A stretch of DNA of 6,670 bases from Bacteroidota bacterium (GTDB lineage Bacteria > Bacteroidota > Bacteroidia > Chitinophagales > Saprospiraceae). A program made the translations under genes and the position numbers. The notes beneath the pieces are model-generated. The model was not told the origin of the DNA, searched no databases, and saw only the letters and a program-made list of their open reading frames with translations. The stretch is taken from NCBI GenBank assembly GCA_008501835.1, contig QQUB01000822.1:1-6670 (forward strand), written 5' to 3'. This document shows, in pieces, positions 1-5,230 of this stretch. Numbering within the stretch: position 1 is the first letter of the stretch; every line of letters begins with the position of its first letter.

Positions 1-13
1 AAAATACAACGTA

Positions 14-934
14 ATGGCAAAATGGACAAAAAACGATATTCCCGACCTGACTGGATTGACCATCATCGTTACCGGTGGTAACAGTGGGTTGGGACTATCG
101 GCTGTGAAATTTTTCGCGGAAAAAAATGCTGAAGTTATCCTGGCATCCAGGAGTTTACAACGAGGCGAGGAGGCAAAAAAATCAATATTAAATGAATTGC
201 CTTCCGCAAAGATCAACGTCATGGAACTGGACCTGGGCGATTTACAATCGGTCAGGGGGTTCGCGGACAATTTTAATAAAAATTATTCCCGGCTAAACAT
301 CCTGTTGAATAATGCGGGGATTATGTGGTGCCCTTATGACACCACCAAAGACGGATTTGAATCGCAGATGGGGGTCAATCATTTCGGGCATTTTGCCCTA
401 ACGGGCTTACTGCTCGACAAGTTGAAAAATACGGACGATTCAAGAGTGGTCAATGTCAGCAGCCTTGGACATCGCAGGGCCAAATGGGACATGAACAATT
501 TGATGTTCAATGAATCAAATTACGACCAGAGCGTAGCATATTTCAACTCAAAACTGGCCAACCTGCTGTTCACCTATGAGCTGCAAAGGAAATTTGAGGA
601 AAATAATTTGAAGGTTACCTCTGTAGCTGCCCACCCCGGAGGGACAAACACCAATCTGGCAAGGCATGTTGAAAAGAATTTTTGGTTTAGATTACTCAAA
701 CCATTATTCCTGCTATTGGCCCAGTCAGCGGACATAGGAACCCTGCCGGAAGTAAGGGCAGCCGTTGCTCCAGATGTAAAAGGAGGAGAATACTATGGCC
801 CCAGAGGCTTTAACGAAATGGGAGGTCATCCTGTTCTGGTTGAATCAACACCTGATTCTCATAATCTGGAATATGCCCGAAAACTTTGGGAAGATTCCGA
901 GCAAATGACAGGGGTTAAATTCAACTTTAACTGA
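14..934 (+). CDS. SDR family NAD(P)-dependent oxidoreductase, retinol dehydrogenase/WWOX-like
   Basis: Predicted cytoplasmic classical SDR of 306 residues, interconverting an alcohol and a carbonyl with NAD(P)H; the substrate is unknown. The nucleotide-binding motif TGGNSGLG is at 20-27. Arg46 at the end of the second strand (ASRS) suggests NADP(H) preference. NNAG is at 99-102, the catalytic Asn in NHFGHF is Asn122, the catalytic serine is in VSS (148-150), the active-site pair is Tyr176/Lys180 (YFNSK), and HPGG is at 207-210. The C-terminal part (EYYGPRGFNEMGG, then KLWEDSEQMTGV) is typical of the RDH/WWOX-like branch and explains the length beyond about 250 residues. The start ATG is preceded by A-rich sequence with no Shine-Dalgarno, as usual in Bacteroidota. 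Only 13 bases precede it, so its promoter and upstream neighbour are not visible. It is closely similar to the SDR at 3186-4085. Family is certain; the exact reaction is not. Confidence 0.93.
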   Translation: MAKWTKNDIPDLTGLTIIVTGGNSGLGLSAVKFFAEKNAEVILASRSLQRGEEAKKSILNELPSAKINVMELDLGDLQSVRGFADNFNKNYSRLNILLNNAGIMWCPYDTTKDGFESQMGVNHFGHFALTGLLLDKLKNTDDSRVVNVSSLGHRRAKWDMNNLMFNESNYDQSVAYFNSKLANLLFTYELQRKFEENNLKVTSVAAHPGGTNTNLARHVEKNFWFRLLKPLFLLLAQSADIGTLPEVRAAVAPDVKGGEYYGPRGFNEMGGHPVLVESTPDSHNLEYARKLWEDSEQMTGVKFNFN

Positions 935-952
935 TCAATTATTCAAAAAGTA

Positions 953-987
953 GATTCGGTTATGCTTATCCTGAAAACGGTTAAGTA
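953..987 (+). promoter_or_regulatory. Predicted AraC-type operator (tandem CGGTTA half-sites) upstream of the araC-family gene
   Basis: CGGTTA occurs at 957-962 and again at 978-983, exactly 21 bp apart and on the same face of the helix. The downstream copy lies in AAAACGGTTAAGTA (974-987), which differs at one base from AAAATGGTTAAGTA at 3064-3077 upstream of the SDR at 3186. Direct half-sites two turns apart are the usual target of an AraC-family dimer. The second copy lies where a -33 element would be, which fits activation of the araC gene by its own product. Binding by this regulator is an inference from position and shared sequence. Confidence 0.6.
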
Positions 988-1005
988 CCGGTGACAATGA
1001 AGCTG

Positions 1006-1013
1006 TAATTTTG
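1006..1013 (+). promoter_or_regulatory. Bacteroidota-type -7 box for the araC-family gene
   Basis: TAATTTTG matches the TAnnTTTG -7 consensus of Bacteroidota promoters. It lies 31 bases before the start codon at 1045, which predicts a short leader of about 25 nt. No convincing TTG -33 element is present at the usual distance; the second operator half-site occupies that region instead, as expected for a promoter that needs an activator. Confidence 0.55.
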
Positions 1014-1044
1014 TGTTATCAACAGTTGAGAAACCTTTACCAGA

Positions 1045-1974
1045 ATGAACATGAACGATATAATCAGAATAAAGACCGTAACGGAGATGCATCAGGTTTC
1101 AGCATTGTCAGCACCAAAACATCCGCTGATCACCCTGATCGAAGCCTCGGAAATCAACAATTTTGAAAAGCAAAATAATGCTGAATATTCCGGGATGAAA
1201 ATCTCCTTAGATATGTATACAATAATCTTCAAAGATAAGTTGAGAGGCTCCATAAGCTATGGACGAACGTCTTACGATTTTCAGAATGGAACTTTGTTGT
1301 TTTTAGCTCCGGGGCAAGTGCTTGAAAGCCATGAGTATGAAATTTCTGAAAACAGTAATACCTGGTTTCTGCTCTTCCACCCCGATCTGATCAGACGTTC
1401 CACTTTAGCCACAAAAATGGACTCCTATACCTATTTCGGATATGAATCCAACGAAGCACTTCACCTGTCCACTGAAGAACAATTATACATTACCAAAATC
1501 GTAAAACAAGTTAAAAAAGAGTACAGTCAGAACCTTGACAGTCACAGCCATCAGTTGATAATTTCAAACCTGGAATTGTTACTCAATAACTGCTTGCGAT
1601 ATTATGATAGACAATTTTATACCCGATCGAGCTTTAACAAGGATTTTGTGTCTCAATTCGAACGACTTTTAAAGTCCTATTTTTCCTCAAACCTGACCCT
1701 GGAATTCGGTATTCCAAAGGTTAGTTATTTCAGTAAAAAATTATTGATGTCCCCCAACTATTTAAGTGATATGTTAAAAAAAGAAACAGGCTATAGTGCC
1801 AAAGGACATATCAATAATATTTTAGTGGAAAGGACAAAAAGCGCGCTGCTCGGAACGAATGAATCGATAAGTCAAATAGCATTTAGCCTGGGATTTGAAT
1901 ACCCCCAAAGTCTGACCCGCCTGTTTAAATCCAAAACAGGGTTTAGTCCCAACGACTACAGGCGTCTCAATTAA
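1045..1974 (+). CDS. AraC family transcriptional regulator
   Basis: DNA-binding regulator of 309 residues, full length for the family. Roughly residues 20-190 form the variable effector/dimerisation part, with a cupin-like strand pattern such as NGTLLFLAPGQV (81-92). The C-terminal AraC/XylS DNA-binding domain holds two helix-turn-helix units. The first is around 226-251 (VSYFSKKLLMSPNYLSDMLK); the second is around 274-309 (SISQIAFSLGFEYPQSLTRLF), ending in the family's GFSPNDYR signature. There is no membrane segment or signal peptide, so it is a soluble one-component sensor rather than a hybrid two-component protein. A second in-frame ATG two codons later (1051) is an equally possible start. 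It sits among SDR genes, and the matching repeats at its own promoter and at the SDR promoter near 3050 suggest autoregulation plus control of that SDR. The effector is unknown. Confidence 0.95.
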   Translation: MNMNDIIRIKTVTEMHQVSALSAPKHPLITLIEASEINNFEKQNNAEYSGMKISLDMYTIIFKDKLRGSISYGRTSYDFQNGTLLFLAPGQVLESHEYEISENSNTWFLLFHPDLIRRSTLATKMDSYTYFGYESNEALHLSTEEQLYITKIVKQVKKEYSQNLDSHSHQLIISNLELLLNNCLRYYDRQFYTRSSFNKDFVSQFERLLKSYFSSNLTLEFGIPKVSYFSKKLLMSPNYLSDMLKKETGYSAKGHINNILVERTKSALLGTNESISQIAFSLGFEYPQSLTRLFKSKTGFSPNDYRRLN

Positions 1975-2000
1975 TACTAATTATTTATTAATCAACGAAT

Positions 2001-2021
2001 AGGGAGTTTCAGCAACTCCTT
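2001..2021 (+). other. Hairpin between the araC-family gene and the signal-peptide SDR
   Basis: An inverted repeat pairs 2001-2008 with 2014-2021 (core GGAGTT/AACTCC, one G-T pair) around a 5-base loop, starting 27 bases after the araC stop. No T-run follows on either strand, so it is not a standard intrinsic terminator. CTCC at 2016-2019 could pair instead with GGAG at 2027-2030, giving two exclusive folds. It may be a weak terminator or a leader structure for the next gene, or chance. Confidence 0.35.
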
Positions 2022-2098
2022 AAACGGGAGAACTATGTCCATTGGCTTCTGCGCCGACTGTGATAGAATACTCCTGCAAAAAATTAAAAACAAAAATC

Positions 2099-3007
2099 AT
2101 GAAAAAAGTAATTGCAGTAATCATGGCCGTTTTTGCCTTCGTGTCCTTTAGTACAGACACTTTTGCGGCAAATGACCCAGAACAGAAAGTCATCCTGATA
2201 ACAGGTTCAGCCTCAGGTATCGGAAAAGCAACCGCAGAATTATTGATCAAAGAAGGTCACATTGTTTACGGAGGAGATATCCAGTTTGAAAAAAACAAAT
2301 ATTTGGACAAAATCGGAGGCCATTCGCTCGATATGGACGTAACCGATAAGGATATGATCAAAGCAGGTGTAGAACGGATTATCGAAGAACAAGGACGTAT
2401 TGACGTATTGTTCAACAATGCAGGATGGGGGTTATATGCTCCTGTTGAAGAAACGACTGAAGAAGACCTCCGCTGGCAGTTTGAAGTCAACGTGTTTGGA
2501 GTGGCGAACGTTACCAGAGAAGTACTTCCGTATATGCGTGAACAAAGATCAGGCAGAATTATAAACACTTCATCCATGGGAGGGAAAATTTATATGCCTT
2601 TGGGAGCATGGTATCATGCCACCAAACACGCCATTGAAGGATGGAGTGATTGCCTGCGTCTGGAAGTAAAAGAATTTAATATTCAGGTGGTTATCATTGA
2701 ACCGGGAGCCATCAACACCAATTTTGGAAACGTTACCTCCTCTTACATGGAAAAGTACATGGACGACACTAACTATGGTCATATTGTGGAACCTTTCGGA
2801 AATATGATGACAGATCTGACACCAGAAGAAGCGGAAAGAATGGGTTCTGAACCGATAGTGATCGCTGAAGTGGTGAGTAAAGCTATTAACGCAAAGCGAC
2901 CCAAAACAAGATATGTAAAGGGAAGAATGGCCAAGTTTTTAATCTGGTACAGAAACTGGTTTGGTGACAGAGCATTTGACAGGCTTATGATGAGAATGGT
3001 AGATTAA
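2099..3007 (+). CDS. SDR family oxidoreductase with predicted Sec signal peptide
   Basis: Classical SDR of 302 residues, NAD(P)-dependent alcohol/carbonyl oxidoreductase of unknown substrate. Residues 1-23 look like a Sec signal peptide: MKK, a hydrophobic core (VIAVIMAVFAFVSF), then a polar stretch with possible cleavage after TFA (23). The SDR fold follows at once: TGSASGIG 35-42, Asp60 after the second strand (GGDIQ, favouring NAD(H)), DMDVTD 78-83, NNAG 106-109, Asn131, NTSS 156-159, Tyr172/Lys176 (YHATK), EPG 201-203. ATG at 2099 is chosen because A-rich sequence precedes it, as at 3186, and it puts the positively charged end first; an in-frame TTG at 2042 would add 19 polar residues. 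No other ATG precedes the Rossmann motif. An exported SDR is unusual, since NAD(P)H is cytoplasmic; a membrane-anchored form facing the cytoplasm is an alternative. It lies 124 bp after the araC gene with no clear promoter of its own, so readthrough is possible. Confidence 0.9.
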   Translation: MKKVIAVIMAVFAFVSFSTDTFAANDPEQKVILITGSASGIGKATAELLIKEGHIVYGGDIQFEKNKYLDKIGGHSLDMDVTDKDMIKAGVERIIEEQGRIDVLFNNAGWGLYAPVEETTEEDLRWQFEVNVFGVANVTREVLPYMREQRSGRIINTSSMGGKIYMPLGAWYHATKHAIEGWSDCLRLEVKEFNIQVVIIEPGAINTNFGNVTSSYMEKYMDDTNYGHIVEPFGNMMTDLTPEEAERMGSEPIVIAEVVSKAINAKRPKTRYVKGRMAKFLIWYRNWFGDRAFDRLMMRMVD

Positions 3008-3025
3008 CAAAAGGACCAATTTCAA

Positions 3026-3078
3026 TTTTAACCAATATCCATAAAATGGTTAAAACACACCGTAAAATGGTTAAGTAA
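3026..3078 (+). promoter_or_regulatory. Predicted AraC-type operator with three GGTTAA elements upstream of the SDR at 3186
   Basis: TAAAATGGTTAA occurs exactly twice, at 3042-3053 and 3063-3074, with a 21 bp period. An inverted copy (TTTTAACCA, 3026-3034) lies upstream and is perfectly complementary to TGGTTAAAA at 3047-3055. The downstream copy continues as AAAATGGTTAAGTA, nearly identical to the element upstream of the araC-family gene. Phased direct half-sites fit an AraC-family dimer; the inverted copy could be an accessory site. The inverted pair could also fold as a 9 bp hairpin downstream of the stop at 3007, but no T-run follows, so a terminator is less likely. Confidence 0.65.
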
Positions 3079-3095
3079 AGCAGTTTTATAATTTG

Positions 3096-3103
3096 CACTT
3101 TTG
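3096..3103 (+). promoter_or_regulatory. Possible -7 box for the SDR at 3186
   Basis: CACTTTTG differs from TAnnTTTG only at its first base. Its distance from the second operator half-site (28 bp from TGGTTA at 3068) is exactly that seen at the araC promoter, which is the main reason for choosing it over the nearby TATAATTTG (3087-3095), whose internal spacing is one base off consensus. The predicted leader of the SDR mRNA is about 75 nt. Confidence 0.42.
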
Positions 3104-3120
3104 TAATGTAAAAGGAAAGT

Positions 3121-3158
3121 AGGGGATCAAAATCGAATTTCATTTTTTTTGATCTCCT
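3121..3158 (+). other. Stem-loop in the predicted 5' leader of the SDR at 3186
   Basis: Bases 3121-3132 pair with 3147-3158 over 12 bp with a single G-T pair (core GATCAAAA/TTTTGATC), leaving a 14-base loop. It lies between the predicted promoter and the start codon and ends 27 bases before the ATG, leaving an A-rich unpaired start region. No T-run follows the stem, so it is not an intrinsic terminator. A role in mRNA stability or as a regulatory leader is possible but unproven. Confidence 0.5.
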
Positions 3159-3185
3159 GCTTTATTAAAAAATAAAAAGAAAATC

Positions 3186-4085
3186 ATGGCAAGATCAAAC
3201 TGGACAGCAAACAACATTCCCGACCAAAAGAATAAAGTAATCATCATTACGGGTTCTACGAGCGGAATTGGAAAAGCAGGAGCAGAAATTTTAGCAGAAA
3301 AAAATGCAACCGTCGTTATGGCAGTGCGAAACACCCAAAAAGGAGAATCCGTAGCAACGGAGATCAAAAGCAAATTTCCAAAGGCCAAAATTGACGTAAG
3401 AAAACTCGATCTTTCCAGTCTGGATTCCGTTGAGCAATTCGCCAATGGATTTATTCAAAATTATGACCGATTGGATGTACTCATCAATAACGCTGGGGTG
3501 ATGATCCCTCCTTATGGCAAAACTGCAGATGGGTTTGAATTACAAATGGGCACCAATCATTTAGGGCATTTCGCTCTTACCGGTCATCTCTTGCCACTGT
3601 TAAAAAATACCAAAGATTCTCGCATTGTAGCAACTTCAAGTGTAGCTCATAGATACGGGAATATTGACTTTTCAGATCTCGGCTGGGAAAACAGAAAATA
3701 CAATGCTTCGAGAGCTTATAGCGATAGTAAAATTGCCAATATTTATTTCATGTACGAATTGGCCCGGAAATTTAAAAATACTCCTGACGCTCCAATGATC
3801 ACAGCTTCGCACCCCGGCTGGACAGGCACTGATTTGCAACGCCATTCCGGACTAATGCGCTTTTTGAACATCTTTTTTGGCCAAAAACCACCACAAGGTA
3901 TTCTGCCTTCCCTGAGAGCAGCTTTCGATCCCGAAGCCAGATCCGGTGATTATTATGGTCCTTCCGGATTCATGGAGATGCGTGGCAATCCCAAAAAAGT
4001 CAAAACCATCGCCCTGGCACAAGACATAAAAAAAGCTAAAATGCTTTGGGATATGTCTGAGGAACTTACGGGAGTTGAGTATTAA
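3186..4085 (+). CDS. SDR family NAD(P)-dependent oxidoreductase, retinol dehydrogenase/WWOX-like
   Basis: Cytoplasmic classical SDR of 299 residues. TGSTSGIG is at 22-29, Arg48 (AVRN) suggests NADP(H), NNAG is at 101-104, Asn124 lies in TNHLGHF, TSS at 150-152 supplies the catalytic serine, Tyr178/Lys182 (YSDSK) is the active-site pair, and HPG is at 209-211. The tail YYGPSGFMEMRGNP and KMLWDMSEELTGVEY matches the RDH/WWOX-like branch. It is a clear relative of the SDR at 14-934: both begin with W-T-x-N-(D/N)-I-P-D, and over residues 118-157 here 28 of 40 positions are identical. The ATG follows A-rich sequence ending in AAAATC, like the gene at 2099. It has its own upstream region of 178 bp, with phased repeats shared with the araC promoter and a leader hairpin, so it is the best candidate target of the regulator. 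Substrate unknown. Confidence 0.94.
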   Translation: MARSNWTANNIPDQKNKVIIITGSTSGIGKAGAEILAEKNATVVMAVRNTQKGESVATEIKSKFPKAKIDVRKLDLSSLDSVEQFANGFIQNYDRLDVLINNAGVMIPPYGKTADGFELQMGTNHLGHFALTGHLLPLLKNTKDSRIVATSSVAHRYGNIDFSDLGWENRKYNASRAYSDSKIANIYFMYELARKFKNTPDAPMITASHPGWTGTDLQRHSGLMRFLNIFFGQKPPQGILPSLRAAFDPEARSGDYYGPSGFMEMRGNPKKVKTIALAQDIKKAKMLWDMSEELTGVEY

Positions 4086-4094
4086 CTCTTATTG

Positions 4095-4120
4095 GTAAAT
4101 GCTATTCCATTTACGGAATA
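4095..4120 (+). other. Two overlapping short inverted repeats after the SDR at 3186
   Basis: GTAAATG (4095-4101) pairs with CATTTAC (4108-4114), and TATTCC (4103-4108) pairs with GGAATA (4115-4120); the two folds exclude each other. They begin 10 bases after the stop codon. The second is followed by seven A, not T, on this strand, so neither is a standard terminator. The rest of the gap to 4250 shows no -7 box or repeat that I can support. Confidence 0.22.
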
Positions 4121-4250
4121 AAAAAAGTTACAGCTCAATATTAATTTGAAATGGCCCCCTGCCGACCTTATTCAAAATCTCGGTAAAAATATGTCATACC
4201 AAGCCCCCTTGATTGTTAGGTTCGAATTCATTATAACTAAAATTTAGAAC

Positions 4251-5063
4251 TTGAAAATATTCAAAAATAAGGTTGTAATAGTTACAGGAGCCTCTTCAGG
4301 AATTGGTGAAGCATGTGCCAGGGAGTTTGCCTTAAATGGAGCAAAAGTCGTACTGGCTGCCAGAAATACGGAGCGATTACACGATGTAAAGGTAAGCTTG
4401 GATAAAACCAGCGCAGAAACTTTTATTGTGCAAACGGATGTCCAGAAAGTAGAAGATTGTGAACGCCTGATTCAAAAAACCATAGAGCAATACGGAAGGT
4501 TAGACATTTTAGTCATCAATGCAGGGATTTCAATGCGAGCAGTCTTCGATGAATTGGATATTTCCATAGTTAAAGAAGTAATGGATACCAATTTTTTTGG
4601 AGCCGTTTACTGTTCCAAATTTGCGCTTCCTCATCTTTTGAAACAAAAGGGACTCATCATCGGTGTTTCCTCCATCTCCGGATTAACCCCTTTACCTGGA
4701 AGAACAGCCTATGTAGCTTCGAAACATGCATTGGATGGATTTCTGAATACATTGAGGATCGAGAACATGAAAAAAGGGTTAAAAGTGATGGTAGTACACC
4801 CTGGTTTTACTGCATCAAACATCAGAAGTCTTGCCTTGAATGCAGAGGGGGAGCCCCAAAAAGAAACCCCCAGGAATGAAGACAAAATGATGACCAGTGA
4901 AAAAGTAGCTTCTTTGATCGTAAAGGCTAGTATAAAGGGAGAGAGAAACCTGACTTTTACCTGGAAAGGAAAACTTGCTGTTTGGCTGTATAATCGATTT
5001 CCTTCACTTGCCGACAGATTGATTTACCATGAAATGTCAAAAGAAACGGATGCCCCTTTTTGA
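4251..5063 (+). CDS. SDR family oxidoreductase, DHRS7-like, TTG start
   Basis: Classical SDR of 270 residues. TGASSGIG is at 12-19, Arg38 (AARN) suggests NADP(H), Asp63 lies in QTDVQ, INAG at 89-92 replaces the usual NNAG, Asn114 lies in DTNFFG, GVSSISG (138-144) gives the catalytic serine at about 140, Tyr154/Lys158 (YVASK) is the active-site pair, and HPG is at 183-185. The tail (FTWKGKLAVWLYNRFPSLAD, 236-255) resembles membrane-associated DHRS7-like SDRs, though no clear transmembrane helix is seen. The start must be TTG: an in-frame TAG ends at 4247, and the first in-frame ATG lies beyond the Rossmann motif. TTG places the first strand (KVVIVTG) at residues 7-13, as expected. It follows the previous SDR by 165 bp and belongs to a different SDR subfamily. 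Substrate unknown. Confidence 0.93.
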   Translation: MKIFKNKVVIVTGASSGIGEACAREFALNGAKVVLAARNTERLHDVKVSLDKTSAETFIVQTDVQKVEDCERLIQKTIEQYGRLDILVINAGISMRAVFDELDISIVKEVMDTNFFGAVYCSKFALPHLLKQKGLIIGVSSISGLTPLPGRTAYVASKHALDGFLNTLRIENMKKGLKVMVVHPGFTASNIRSLALNAEGEPQKETPRNEDKMMTSEKVASLIVKASIKGERNLTFTWKGKLAVWLYNRFPSLADRLIYHEMSKETDAPF

Positions 5064-5111
5064 TTAAGATTAATGAGACAGGATTAAGTACAGCCCATGT
5101 TTCTTTTTCAA

Positions 5112-5119
5112 TAATTTTG
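5112..5119 (+). promoter_or_regulatory. Possible -7 box for the phosphoesterase gene
   Basis: TAATTTTG matches the TAnnTTTG consensus and is identical to the box before the araC-family gene. It lies 111 bases before the chosen start codon at 5231. No good TTG -33 element is found at the expected distance. GATTAAG is repeated upstream at 5062-5068 and 5082-5088, but with a 20 bp period and a different distance to the box, so it does not match the AraC-type operator. Confidence 0.35.
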
Positions 5120-5230
5120 ATCCCCCGCTTAAGTCAAATTAAATAAATAACTCAACCATATCCACTTCTATCATTTAATTGACGTTAATCCGCTGACATG
5201 GAAATTGCTCAGCATCTTATACTTTTTATT

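Noticed and set aside
2042..2098. TTG at 2042 as the start of the SDR at 2099
   Set aside because: It would put 19 residues before the MKK of a well-formed signal peptide, while ATG 2099 has the A-rich context seen at the other genes.
3026..3055. Inverted repeat TTTTAACCA/TGGTTAAAA as an intrinsic terminator of the SDR at 2099
   Set aside because: The stem is AT-rich, the loop is 12 bases and no T-run follows; the operator reading explains the third copy and the spacing better.
2020..3445. Open frames of 70-103 codons on the - strand within the SDR genes
   Set aside because: They lie opposite strongly supported SDR coding sequence, show no recognisable domains and have no start context; they are frame shadows.
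5062..5090. GATTAAG repeats before the phosphoesterase as a third AraC operator
   Set aside because: The period is 20 rather than 21 bp, GGTTA is replaced by GATTA, and the distance to the -7 box differs by 3 bp from the other two promoters.
3122..5125. GGGGATCAAAA at 3122-3132 is the exact complement of TTTTGATCCCC at 5115-5125 in another leader
   Set aside because: Several 11-base matches are expected by chance in a window of this size, and nothing else links the two places.
5198..5230. In-frame ATG at 5198 as the phosphoesterase start
   Set aside because: It adds 11 residues (MEIAQHLILFI) before an otherwise typical lipoprotein signal peptide and has no better start context. It cannot be fully excluded.
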